A program made the position numbers and the translations under genes. A stretch of 44,723 bases of DNA. Origin: Bdellovibrionales bacterium (GTDB taxonomy: Bacteria > Bdellovibrionota_G > JALEGL01 > JAGRMV01). Under the pieces are notes generated by a model, which was not told where the DNA came from, ran no database searches, and was given only the letters and a program-made list of their open reading frames with translations. This document shows positions 7,723-18,648 of the stretch, one piece after another. Position 1 is the stretch's first letter. Each line of letters opens with the position of its first letter. The stretch covers positions 1 to 44,723 of the forward strand of contig JAGRAX010000005.1 in assembly GCA_020434365.1 (NCBI GenBank), given 5' to 3'.

Positions 7723-8867
7723 TAAGACTGCCTGGCCATTAGATATTTACGAACATAAATGGTCAAAGGAGATGCGATGAAAATCGTAGAATAGGTTCCA
7801 AAGACAACCCCAAGAGTCAATGCGAGGGCAAAGTTTTTGGTAATGGGTCCACCGTATAAAAACAAAACCACTGTTGCAAAAAGCAAGGTCAACGAAGTCA
7901 AAATGGTTCGACTCAAAGTTTCATTGATACTTAGATTCACAATATCCCCAAAAAGCATGTTCCGTGTTTTTCGAATGTTTTCTCTGACCCGATCATAGGT
8001 TACAATTGTATCGTTGATTGAAAAACCTACAACGGTAAGCACCGCCGCAACCGTAGACAAATCAAACTGCAATCTCATAATCGAAAAAACGCCTAGAATC
8101 ACAACCGCGTCGTGAACCAAGGCAATGATTGCCCCGGGAGCAAATTCAAAGTCAAATCTAAACCAAATGTAGATGAGAATGAGAATGATTGAAATCAATA
8201 CAGCTCCAAGAGCCTGGGTACGAAGTTCAGATCCTACTTTTTCACCCACCTCTTCAATCTGTAGGACTTCCATCTTAGCGACGCCAAAATGCTTTTCTAA
8301 GGCCTTTACAATTCGACTGGACACTCCAGAAAACTGAATCACAAATTCTTTGTCTGAAGCTCTACCAAATGGCGTAACGGATTCAATCTGAGCATAAGCA
8401 TCGTCAATGCCCTTGAGACGATCTTGGACTTGTTGTTTACCGGTAGCCTGAGGAAGAACTGCATATACCCTCTCTTCAGAAAATCTAAGTTGCAATTCTT
8501 TGCTGTCCCCACCGAGTCCTTGTAAAGCTGTTCGAATGTTAGTCTCATAGTTTGTCAATTTCAAATCCTCAGGAGCCACTCGAATCAAAAACTCTCCCGG
8601 CCGATCCCCAAAACTCTGCACGCTAGCATCAGAGTAGCCAATGGGTTCTAAGGCCTCACGAATATCTTTTGCTGTTGTTTGTCCTTCGAATCGTGCATAG
8701 ATTTCCGAACCCCCTTTAAAGTCAACTCCATAGTTCAGACCTTTTGTAAAAAGGGAGTAAAAACACACAGCCAAAAAAACTCCGCTACAAGCAAAAAAAA
8801 TCGGCGCATATCTCGCAAAAGAAAAGTTTGGACTCGTGGGAACAATTTGAAAAAATTTTTGACTCAT
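7722..8867 (-). CDS. secF: Protein translocase subunit SecF
   Basis: Inner-membrane partner of SecD, using the proton or sodium gradient to aid release of secreted proteins from SecYEG. There is a first membrane helix at about 20-41, the conserved NYGVDFKGGSEIYARF segment just after it, a periplasmic P4-type domain, and five further helices with EEVGEKVGSELRTQALGAVLIS, LVHDAVVILGVFS and FSINDTIVTYDRVRENIR, the SecF hallmarks. 381 residues is slightly longer than E. coli SecF. Starts one base inside the secD stop codon (TAATG) and ends one base inside the recJ start. Confidence 0.97.
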   Translation of the reverse strand: MSQKFFQIVPTSPNFSFARYAPIFFACSGVFLAVCFYSLFTKGLNYGVDFKGGSEIYARFEGQTTAKDIREALEPIGYSDASVQSFGDRPGEFLIRVAPEDLKLTNYETNIRTALQGLGGDSKELQLRFSEERVYAVLPQATGKQQVQDRLKGIDDAYAQIESVTPFGRASDKEFVIQFSGVSSRIVKALEKHFGVAKMEVLQIEEVGEKVGSELRTQALGAVLISIILILIYIWFRFDFEFAPGAIIALVHDAVVILGVFSIMRLQFDLSTVAAVLTVVGFSINDTIVTYDRVRENIRKTRNMLFGDIVNLSINETLSRTILTSLTLLFATVVLFLYGGPITKNFALALTLGVVFGTYSTIFIASPLTIYVRKYLMARQS

Positions 8868-10576
8868 TATACTGACAACCTTTTCAACTCATATTTTTGT
8901 AAATACCAATCATATACCAGACGCGTAAACCACAACGCTGTAAAATAGTTCGCAATCAAACCAAAAATCAGCGTAATCGCAAAACCTTTGATCGGACCCG
9001 TACCAAACTGAAACAAAACCAAACCCGTAATTACGGTTGTTAAGTTTGAATCCAAAATGGTCAAATGCGCGCGCTCATATCCAAGCTCCACTGAAGTTCG
9101 AACCGGCTTGCCTGAACGAAGTTCTTCTCGAATTCTCTCAAAAATGATGACGTTCGCATCCACAGCCATCCCAATCGAAACCAAAATCCCCGCAATCCCC
9201 GGCAAGGTTAGGGTCGCATGAAGGCTTCCCAAACAGGCCAAAATAAAAACCAAGTTCATCAATACAGCAAAATCCGCAAGCAAACCCGACCAGCGATAGT
9301 ATGCTGCCATAAAAATAACAATGAGAAGGACCCCAAGCAAAATGGCTTTCATACCTTTTTCAATCGAATCGCGACCAAGTGAAGGTCCTACCGTTCGATT
9401 TTCTAAGATCTCTATCGGAGCGGGCAAAGCTCCAGCTCTCAAAACCATCGCCAAGCTTTTTGCCTCTTCCATGATCTCTTGACGTGTTTTTGCTCCGCCA
9501 AAAGTAATGACAGATCTTCCACTAGGGATATGCCCATCAATCCGAGGTGCAGAAAATATTTTGTCATCCAACACAATCGCGAGAAGATCCCCGACATGTT
9601 CCTTTGTCAAAACATCAAATTCCTTGGTTCCTTTCGGATTGAACCTAATATTAACCACAGGCTCATTATACTGCCCTACACCCACACGAGCATCATCCAA
9701 GAGATCTCCAGAAATGCGTGTATCGTTGACCAAGAGGTAAGGAACTTTGTCTATCAGATCTTGTGTAGATGAGTCAGCAAGCTCTTCAAACATGACTTCC
9801 GTTCCACTGGGAATTTTTCCATACAAGGCAGCATTGAGCTGCTCGACGGAATAATCCTCCACAAGCGTTTTTTCGGCTTCCTCGATAAGCTCCGATAGTT
9901 CTGCAGGACTCAAGCTCTCTCGATCCACAATTTTAAATTCCAATTGAGCCGTTCTCGCCAAAATCTCCTTGGCCTTCGAAGGATCGCTCAAACCAGGGAG
10001 CTGAACAATAATCTGGTCCTTACCCTTAGCTTGAATGCTTGGCTCTGCCACACCAAATTCATCGAGACGATTTCTTAAGGTTTCCAGGGCTTGTGTGATC
10101 GTATCCCTTTCAATCTCAGACTGTCGATTGGGGTCTAAATTTAACTCATAGGATAAAGTTGATGAATCCGCTGATACGATGGTCAAAATATTAAACTCAT
10201 TGGACAAAAGGGACTCAAAGGCGTCCATATCGTCTTCAGTTTCCAAATGTACATGAATCTTTGTAGAAGAGTACTGTCGTTCAATCTTCGAAAATGGAAT
10301 GTCTCTGTCCTGTAAAAATTCTTTTAGGTCATTGACGTAACGATCTGATTCGTTGAGGAGAGCGCGATCTAAATCAACCCCCAAAGACATGTAAATTCCA
10401 CCTCTGAGATCCAAACCAAGTTGAATTGCGGAGTCTGGAAGAAACTTCTCATACCACAAAGGCTCTCCAGACTCTTGAGATCCCGAACCCGAAAAAATTG
10501 TCGGCAAAACAAACCAAATGCCCAATACAATACTCAGAGCCGCCAGCCCCGATTTCCATTTCCAATTCGAACTCAT
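8867..10576 (-). CDS. secD: Protein translocase subunit SecD
   Basis: Large RND-type subunit of SecDF. One N-terminal helix (about residues 12-28), the signature IQLGLDLRGGIYMSLGVDLD (about 51-70), a large periplasmic region including ITQALETLRNRLDEFGVAEPSIQ, and five C-terminal helices with GVLLIVIFMAAYYRWSG and SIGMAVDANVIIFERIREELR, the SecD TM4 region that carries the proton-relay Asp. 569 residues, between short and E. coli-like forms. It follows yajC with a 2-bp gap and overlaps secF by one base, giving the standard yajC-secD-secF order, extended here by recJ. Confidence 0.97.
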   Translation of the reverse strand: MSSNWKWKSGLAALSIVLGIWFVLPTIFSGSGSQESGEPLWYEKFLPDSAIQLGLDLRGGIYMSLGVDLDRALLNESDRYVNDLKEFLQDRDIPFSKIERQYSSTKIHVHLETEDDMDAFESLLSNEFNILTIVSADSSTLSYELNLDPNRQSEIERDTITQALETLRNRLDEFGVAEPSIQAKGKDQIIVQLPGLSDPSKAKEILARTAQLEFKIVDRESLSPAELSELIEEAEKTLVEDYSVEQLNAALYGKIPSGTEVMFEELADSSTQDLIDKVPYLLVNDTRISGDLLDDARVGVGQYNEPVVNIRFNPKGTKEFDVLTKEHVGDLLAIVLDDKIFSAPRIDGHIPSGRSVITFGGAKTRQEIMEEAKSLAMVLRAGALPAPIEILENRTVGPSLGRDSIEKGMKAILLGVLLIVIFMAAYYRWSGLLADFAVLMNLVFILACLGSLHATLTLPGIAGILVSIGMAVDANVIIFERIREELRSGKPVRTSVELGYERAHLTILDSNLTTVITGLVLFQFGTGPIKGFAITLIFGLIANYFTALWFTRLVYDWYLQKYELKRLSV

Positions 10577-10578
10577 TA

Positions 10579-10929
10579 TTATCCTCGCACGCTTTTTTGC
10601 GTCTCAGTAGCCTGGGAGTTTGCAAGTCCCGCAACACTGTGCTTTGCAACTTTGACTTTCACTTTGTCGGAAATTTCCAAGGTCACGACTTTTTCAGCAA
10701 CGCCTGTAACTTTTCCAAACAAACCCGCCTGAGTAATGACTTCATCACCTTTTTTTAAGTCATTGAGAAAACTTTGATGCTCCGATTGTCGCTTTTTTTC
10801 TGGACGAATCATCAAAAAATAAACGATTCCAAAAATCACAATCATCAAAGAAAGTGTACTAAAAAGACCCCCTCCGGCACCTTCGGAGCCAGATGGCGGG
10901 GTGGCCATGGCATAAACTTCTGATATCAT
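10579..10929 (-). CDS. yajC: Preprotein translocase accessory subunit YajC
   Basis: Small inner-membrane protein that copurifies with SecDF. One membrane helix (FSTLSLMIVIFGIVYFLMI) is followed by RPEKKRQSEHQSFLNDLKKGDEVITQAGLFGKVTGV, the family signature. The frame is open to an ATG at 10956, but a TTGACA/TACAAG promoter (10938-10966) overlaps that start, so the ATG at 10929 (MISEVYAMATPP) is preferred. Its N-terminus resembles other YajC proteins (xxAYAM then Pro/Gly-rich). A third possibility is the ATG at 10908. First gene of the yajC-secD-secF-recJ unit. Confidence 0.92.
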   Translation of the reverse strand: MISEVYAMATPPSGSEGAGGGLFSTLSLMIVIFGIVYFLMIRPEKKRQSEHQSFLNDLKKGDEVITQAGLFGKVTGVAEKVVTLEISDKVKVKVAKHSVAGLANSQATETQKSVRG

Positions 10930-10937
10930 GGCCCAAG

Positions 10938-10966
10938 CTTGTACGTTCAGGCCCATGAAATGTCAA
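10938..10966 (-). promoter_or_regulatory. Probable promoter of yajC-secDF-recJ
   Basis: Minus-strand TTGACA (plus 10961-10966, a perfect -35) and TACAAG (10938-10943) with a 17-nt spacer. It overlaps the longest possible yajC frame and therefore argues for an internal yajC start. The upstream tgt and queA genes on the same strand may also read through. Confidence 0.5.
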
Positions 10967-11027
10967 CGAATCTTAGATCAGAGCCGGAAAGTTATTTGAT
11001 GTGGCAAGCCCACTAACTCCAAAGCGC

Positions 11028-13228
<2,201 letters not shown>

Positions 13229-13555
13229 TTCATTTCACTTGCAGGAAACACAAACCAATAGGAGCCCAAAACAATTCTTAAGTCTCTTGCCCCTTCGGGT
13301 ACTCTTTTGTAAAAAGTCACCAAACCAATTCCTTCCCTGCTTGATGTAGGACTTGGCTGATTGCGATCTCCGCAGTAATCACAAAAGCGCAGTGGATCAT
13401 CCTCCAACCACGATATGGCTTGATCTCGATTTGTAAATGCGCTTTGAATTCGACGCTCAAACTCAAGGGATTCTACATATTCCTCTTTTGGCGTAAATTC
13501 GTACACCTCTTTTGAGGAGCTGCGCCCTCCAAACCATCTGGAAAAAAAACCCATA

Positions 13556-14260
13556 TCATTTCCCTTTCAACACAAGCTTTTTCCCCGTAAGCGTGCATAG
13601 CTTTGCATGCAGCTTTTTCATATCTTCCCATACAATTTTTTTCGCAGAAGGATTGCGCAGCAAATAAGCTGGATGGTAGGTCGGAATCATGGGAATCCCC
13701 TCATACTCAAAAAAGTTTCCACGCAGTTGAGAAATGGGTGTTTCAACCTGCAACAAAGCATGTGCCGCAAATTTTCCAACCGTAAGAATGATACTCGGGG
13801 AGATCGAAGCAATTTGTGCTTTGAGAAAAGGCTCGCATTGCTCAATTTCATCCAATTCAGGGTTGCGGTTCTGAGGAGGTCTACACTTGATAACATTACA
13901 AATGTACACATCATCTCTGGAGAGACCAATGGCAGATAAAATGTCGGTCAATAGTTTACCCGCTCGACCCACAAAAGGCTCCCCCTGCTTGTCCTCATCT
14001 CGCCCTGGTGCTTCACCCACAATCACCAAATCCGCCTTTGGATTGCCCACACCAAAAACAATGTGATTCCGATCCGAGTGAAGTTTACACCTTTTGCAAT
14101 CTCCTAACTCTGAGCGAATGTCGTCCAAGGTTTCAAATTGGCCTTGCAGTTTTTTTGCTGATTTTGTCATTTCTTTTCTCCCACTTCGAATGCTTTGATC
14201 TACAAGACCTCTTGCAGACCTCACAAGGTCTACCCACTGATTCTCAAGATGCTCCGACAT
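13556..14260 (-). CDS. Uracil-DNA glycosylase, family 4 (Fe-S)
   Basis: Removes uracil from DNA to start base-excision repair. The Fe-S cysteines of family 4 are all present: CKRC, then IKCRPP and EQCEPF. Active-site motifs are [20 protein letters not shown] and [11 protein letters not shown]. The frame stays open to 14428, but that would run into the divergent thiolase gene. The ATG at 14260 has a strong AGGGAAGGGG ribosome-binding site, giving 234 residues, typical for the family, and a 121-bp divergent promoter region. An ATG at 14305 is a weaker alternative. The N-terminal about 50 residues before the CxxC are helical and charged, as in other long members. Confidence 0.93.
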   Translation of the reverse strand: MSEHLENQWVDLVRSARGLVDQSIRSGRKEMTKSAKKLQGQFETLDDIRSELGDCKRCKLHSDRNHIVFGVGNPKADLVIVGEAPGRDEDKQGEPFVGRAGKLLTDILSAIGLSRDDVYICNVIKCRPPQNRNPELDEIEQCEPFLKAQIASISPSIILTVGKFAAHALLQVETPISQLRGNFFEYEGIPMIPTYHPAYLLRNPSAKKIVWEDMKKLHAKLCTLTGKKLVLKGK

Positions 14261-14381
14261 ATCCCCTTCCCTAACATGCCCTCGAAAAGAGCGCACGATT
14301 TTCATGGCTTCTTGGTTTTGTTTGTCAGTCCAAATGCAAAATCTTTGCTCCAAAGCAGAATCTCGAGTAGTAGAGCTTGCT

Positions 14382-15671
14382 ATGACGAGAGTAGCCATTG
14401 TAGAGGGGTTTCGTACCCCATTTGTCAAAGCTGGAACCGAATTTGATGATGTTTCAGCTCAAGAACTAGGTCGAGCAGTCACACAAGAGCTTCTAGAGAG
14501 AACAGGTATTGACCCATCAACTGTGGGGGAAGTCGTTTTTGGAAACGTAGCCCAACCTGCAAATGCAACCAACATTGCCAGAGTCATTGCGCTCCAAGCG
14601 GGGTTACCTCTCAGCACCAGTGCTCACACCGTATCAAGAAACTGCGCATCCGGAATGCAAGCTGTGACCACTGGATTTGATCTTATTTCTCTTGGAAGAA
14701 CTGACACAGTGGTCGTCGGTGGAACAGAGTCCATGAGCAATATTCCCTTACTGTTCCCCAAATCTATGAGTCGTTTTTTGGCTGGCCTCTCAAGAAAAAA
14801 AACGCCCCTTGCGAAAATCTCCCACCTTAGAAACTTCAGACTTTCAATGATCAAACCCATCATCGGACTTGTAGAAGGATTGAAAGATCCTTTCTGTGGT
14901 TTGAACATGGGACAAACCGCTCAAATTTTGGCCAATGAGTTTGGCATTACACGAGAGATGCAAGATGAATTCTCTCTCCATAGCCATCTCAAAGCTTCAT
15001 CTGCAGCCAAGTCAGGTCGTTTCGATCAAGAAATTGTACCTTTCTACCTTCCCTCTAAGGATAAGGTCATCACACAAGATATAGGTCCCAGACCCAACCA
15101 AACCATGGAAGCCTTGGCAAAACTCAAACCTTTCTTTGATCGCAGACACGGTTCGGTCACAGCTGGATCAAGCAGTCAAATCACAGACGGAGCCTGCGCT
15201 CTACTACTGATGAGCGAAGAAAAAGTTCAAAAACTGGGTCTGCAGCCTCTTGCATGGATCAAGTCTTATGCTTACGCAGGACTGGACCCCAAAAGAATGG
15301 GATTGGGACCCGCAATTGCAAGTCCAGTGGCACTAAGAAAAGCAGGCCATACCTTAGCAGAGATGGATTACGTCGAAATCAACGAAGCCTTTGCGGCTCA
15401 AGTTTTGGCAGTCTCGCAGTTGTTTAAAAACCCAAGCCTGGGAGATCGCTTCGGACTTTCGTTTGGGAATCTCTTGAGCGAAATTGATCCATCAAAACTC
15501 AATGTACACGGAGGAGCCATTGCTCTTGGACACCCAGTAGGAAGCTCTGGAGCTCGTATTGTAATGACTCTGGCAAAAGAACTTCAAAGAAACAAACAAG
15601 CCAAACTTGCTTTGGCCACCATCTGTATCGGTGGAGGCCAAGGAGGTGCGGTTGTGATTGAGAAAGCATAA
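14382..15671 (+). CDS. fadI: Acetyl-CoA acyltransferase (thiolase, FadI-like)
   Basis: Cleaves 3-ketoacyl-CoA to acetyl-CoA and a shortened acyl-CoA at the end of each beta-oxidation round. Nucleophilic Cys is in SRNCASGMQAV (about residue 89). The catalytic bases are in NEAFAAQVLA, IALGHPVGSSGARIV and CIGGGQGGAVV at the C-terminus. 429 residues with a long loop (LSRKKTPLAKISHLR) fits the FadI rather than the shorter FadA class. The frame is open to 14304, but the conserved N-terminus MTRVAIVEGFRTPFVKAG begins at 14382, which also frees the divergent promoter region. Pairs with the following FadJ-type gene, 3 bp downstream. Confidence 0.95.
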   Translation: MTRVAIVEGFRTPFVKAGTEFDDVSAQELGRAVTQELLERTGIDPSTVGEVVFGNVAQPANATNIARVIALQAGLPLSTSAHTVSRNCASGMQAVTTGFDLISLGRTDTVVVGGTESMSNIPLLFPKSMSRFLAGLSRKKTPLAKISHLRNFRLSMIKPIIGLVEGLKDPFCGLNMGQTAQILANEFGITREMQDEFSLHSHLKASSAAKSGRFDQEIVPFYLPSKDKVITQDIGPRPNQTMEALAKLKPFFDRRHGSVTAGSSSQITDGACALLLMSEEKVQKLGLQPLAWIKSYAYAGLDPKRMGLGPAIASPVALRKAGHTLAEMDYVEINEAFAAQVLAVSQLFKNPSLGDRFGLSFGNLLSEIDPSKLNVHGGAIALGHPVGSSGARIVMTLAKELQRNKQAKLALATICIGGGQGGAVVIEKA

Positions 15672-15674
15672 GTC

Positions 15675-17768
15675 ATGAATTATAAACATCTTCACATACA
15701 AATCGAAGACAGTCACATCGCGCACTTGGTGTTGGACCAGGAAGGAAAAACCGTAAACGTACTGGATTTGTCGCTAATCTCCGAACTCAAGCATGCGGTA
15801 CGAAGCTTGTTCGAAAATCCAGACATCGAAGGTGTGCTCATCCGAAGTGCCAAACCCGGTCAATTTATTGCGGGGGCAGCCATCGACGAAATTTTCTCCA
15901 TCAAAGACCCTACAATAGCAGCAGACCTTGCCAGAGGGGGTCAGGAGCTTATGGAAGCCATCGAAAACCTCAAAGTTCCGACTGTCGCTTTGATCAATGG
16001 CCCTTGTTTAGGGGGAGGACTGGAGCTCGCATTGGCTTGTGATTATCGAGTGGCTTGCGAAAACACCAAAGTCAAATTGGCCCTTCCCGAAGTTCAACTA
16101 GGGATCATCCCAGGTTTTGGAGGAACACAAAGGCTCCCGAAAATTGTAGGACTCATCAATGCGCTGACCTTGATCACAACAGGGAAAAAACTCGATCCAA
16201 AGCGAGCCTTAAAAATGGGCCTAGTGGACGATATCTGTCCAAATGAGCTTTTGATTGAAGTTGGACAATCATGGATCCGAAAAACGCCTTCTCTTACACA
16301 ACCCAGGAAAATAAGAGGCATATCTCTCTGGATGGAAAAATTTTCACTCACAAGAAATTTCATCTTGTCTCAAGCCAAAAAGCAGGCTCTCAAAACAACC
16401 AGAGGTCACTATCCTGCTCCAATACAAGCCATTGAGGTTTTGGGGAAAACCTATGGGGAAGAGGAGATTTATAGTTACGATGTTGAAGCACAAAAAGTAG
16501 GAAGTCTTGTAGCATCTCCAATTTCCAAATCACTCATTAAGCTTTTCTTTGCTACGGAAAATATCAAAAAAGATCAGGGAAATGTTCCTCCGCATCCGAT
16601 ATCTCGTACAGCAGTATTGGGCGCCGGAGTGATGGGGGCAGGAATTGCGGGTCTCTTCGCAGATAAAGGAAAAAAAGTTCGATTGAAAGACATTTCAGAA
16701 GAAGCTTTGGCCAAAGGACTTCGAAACATTTGGTCTATCTATGAAAAGAATCGAAAAAAACGCCGTGAAAAGCATCGTTTCGTAGATGAAAAGATCCATC
16801 GAATCTCTCTCACCAAAGATTTTTCTGGCTTTTCTAGACTTCACTTTGTGGTCGAGGCCATTGTAGAGAAAATAGAAGTAAAACAAAAAGTTCTGGCCGA
16901 GCTCGCAGCCTATGTCCCTAAAGATACGATCATCGCAAGCAATACTTCTGCTCTTTCATTGACAGAAATAGCCTCAGTCGTTCCCAGTCCAGAACGTGTA
17001 GTTGGAATGCATTTTTTCAACCCTGTTCATAAAATGCCTCTCATTGAGATCGTACAAGCAGAACAAACTTCGGAGCAAACCATAGCAAGTACGCGTCAGC
17101 TTGCTCTTGCCATGGGCAAAACACCCATCATCGTCCAAGACAAACCTGGATTCTTGGTCAATCGAATTTTAGGCACCTACCTATCCGAAGCCATTCGAAT
17201 GGCCGAAGAAGGTACCCCTGTCTCTTGTATTGAGAAGCAAGCTGTGGAATTTGGTATGCCTATGGGTCCTTTTGATCTATTTGATGAGGTTGGGCTCGAT
17301 GTAGCAAATCACGTAGGCAGATACCTATCGGATTCCTTCGACTATTTGCCCAAGACTTCATCTCTAATTTCGACGATGATTCAAAACAATCGCTTCGGTA
17401 AAAAAAATGGAAAGGGCTTTTACAAACATCAACAGGGAAAAAAGAAACTTGACGAGAGCTTTCTAGAATCTATGGGGCTCAAGACCAAAGGAACCATCGA
17501 CGAAGACAAAAAAATTGAACTCATAGATCGACTCATTTTGGTGATGGTCAATGAAGCCTATCGATGCTTGGAAGAAAACGTTGTACAAAGCGAACAAGAT
17601 GTTGATGTAGGTACAGTTTTGGGGATGGGCTTTGCTCCTTTCAGAGGAGGATTGATTTCCTATGCAAGAGCCAGATCACTTGAGAAAATTGTCGCAAGAC
17701 TCGAACAACTTTCAGATCAACATGGAACTCATTTTTCACCATGTCGACGGCTTCGATCAGAGAAATAA
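15675..17768 (+). CDS. fadJ: Fatty-acid oxidation multifunctional protein (enoyl-CoA hydratase / 3-hydroxyacyl-CoA dehydrogenase), FadJ-like
   Basis: Carries out hydration and NAD-dependent oxidation in beta-oxidation and forms a complex with the thiolase encoded just upstream. Residues 1-190 are the crotonase domain, with oxyanion-hole and catalytic regions IAGAAIDEIF, GPCLGGGLELALACDYR and LPEVQLGIIPGFGGTQRLP (both catalytic Glu present). From about 310 comes the dehydrogenase domain: AVLGAGVMGAGIAGLFADKG (NAD-binding), IIASNTSALSLTEIA and GMHFFNPVHKMPLIEIV. The two C-terminal domains follow (QDKPGFLVNRILGTYLSEA; LVMVNEAYRCLEENVV). 697 residues is normal. Its 3' end overlaps the next gene by 28 bp. 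Confidence 0.95.
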   Translation: MNYKHLHIQIEDSHIAHLVLDQEGKTVNVLDLSLISELKHAVRSLFENPDIEGVLIRSAKPGQFIAGAAIDEIFSIKDPTIAADLARGGQELMEAIENLKVPTVALINGPCLGGGLELALACDYRVACENTKVKLALPEVQLGIIPGFGGTQRLPKIVGLINALTLITTGKKLDPKRALKMGLVDDICPNELLIEVGQSWIRKTPSLTQPRKIRGISLWMEKFSLTRNFILSQAKKQALKTTRGHYPAPIQAIEVLGKTYGEEEIYSYDVEAQKVGSLVASPISKSLIKLFFATENIKKDQGNVPPHPISRTAVLGAGVMGAGIAGLFADKGKKVRLKDISEEALAKGLRNIWSIYEKNRKKRREKHRFVDEKIHRISLTKDFSGFSRLHFVVEAIVEKIEVKQKVLAELAAYVPKDTIIASNTSALSLTEIASVVPSPERVVGMHFFNPVHKMPLIEIVQAEQTSEQTIASTRQLALAMGKTPIIVQDKPGFLVNRILGTYLSEAIRMAEEGTPVSCIEKQAVEFGMPMGPFDLFDEVGLDVANHVGRYLSDSFDYLPKTSSLISTMIQNNRFGKKNGKGFYKHQQGKKKLDESFLESMGLKTKGTIDEDKKIELIDRLILVMVNEAYRCLEENVVQSEQDVDVGTVLGMGFAPFRGGLISYARARSLEKIVARLEQLSDQHGTHFSPCRRLRSEK

Positions 17769-18565
17769 ATCAATCTTTGCGCATGCTAGATGCGCGTGTG
17801 TTTCAGATTTTATCTCTTTTTTTTCTGTTATGTGCAGGTCTTTCATCTTGGAACTTCGTTATAGAATGGAAACAAGCTGTGCTGTGCTTTGCCTCTGCTC
17901 TCTTCACTCAGGCAATGTTCCAAGTTATAGAATTTCACAGATTTCCAGATGGAAAAAAACCTTTCAACTGGATGAGCCCCTGGATCACTTCGTCTAGTTT
18001 ACTTTTGCTGCTCAAAAGCACTACGATATGGGTTCATCCTTTTGCAGCATTTGTAGCGATCTCCTCAAAGTTTTTTTTTCGAATCAAAGGAAAGCACTTT
18101 TTCAATCCTGCTAATTTTGCCATTGTGATTTCTTTGATGCTTTTGCCCGCATGGATCTCTCCCGGTCAGTGGGGAAGAACACCTCTACTTATCTTCTTTG
18201 CATTGTCAGCGGGCGCCGCAGTGACTTCAAGAGCCAGAACCACAAGAGTAAGTGCGTATTTTCTCACATTCTTTAGCCTCATGCTTCTTTGTCGAGTCCT
18301 ATATCTTGAGTATGAGTTGTCCATATGGACTCATCAAATTTCCAACGGCGTCATCTTGATTTTTGCTTTTTTTATGATTTCAGACCCCAAGACAAGTCCT
18401 TACTCCACATTCGGGATCATCTTACACACCCTATTGGTATCTATCCTTTCTATGTATTTTATTTTTTTCAAATATGAGCCCAATGCTCTTATGTATTCTC
18501 TTTTTATGCTCTCTCCTGTCGTTGCTCTCTTTCACTACTTTAAACCGAACATAAAGCACGCTTGA
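17741..18565 (+). CDS. Orphan RnfD/NqrB-like integral membrane protein
   Basis: A 274-residue protein with about eight hydrophobic segments. Two motifs typical of the NqrB/RnfD/RnfE superfamily are present: KHFFNPANFAIV at about 119-130 and FMISDPKTSP at 211-220. The Ser-Gly-Ala-Thr type motif used for covalent FMN in true RnfD/NqrB is not obvious (the nearby text is LSAGAAVTS), and no other Rnf or Nqr subunit is present, so it is unlikely to be part of a normal complex. It overlaps fadJ by 28 bp if it starts at 17741; the ATG at 17783 would remove the overlap. Neither start has a good ribosome-binding site. The next gene, encoding an exported DUF2330 protein, probably shares its function. 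Confidence 0.8.
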   Translation: MSTASIREINQSLRMLDARVFQILSLFFLLCAGLSSWNFVIEWKQAVLCFASALFTQAMFQVIEFHRFPDGKKPFNWMSPWITSSSLLLLLKSTTIWVHPFAAFVAISSKFFFRIKGKHFFNPANFAIVISLMLLPAWISPGQWGRTPLLIFFALSAGAAVTSRARTTRVSAYFLTFFSLMLLCRVLYLEYELSIWTHQISNGVILIFAFFMISDPKTSPYSTFGIILHTLLVSILSMYFIFFKYEPNALMYSLFMLSPVVALFHYFKPNIKHA

Positions 18566-18648
18566 TTTTGACATATACAAAGAAATTGAAATTTTTGCTG
18601 AGCTATGAAAAAGTCGGAGCTTATTCTAGCTAGATCTTGGAGAGAACC

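Noticed and set aside
14304-14381. Upstream start of the thiolase
   Set aside because: The conserved thiolase N-terminus begins at 14382; the 26 extra residues are Cys- and Ser-rich and unlike the family.
14261-14428. Long N-terminal extension of the uracil-DNA glycosylase
   Set aside because: It would overlap the divergent thiolase start; the ATG at 14260 has a far better ribosome-binding site.
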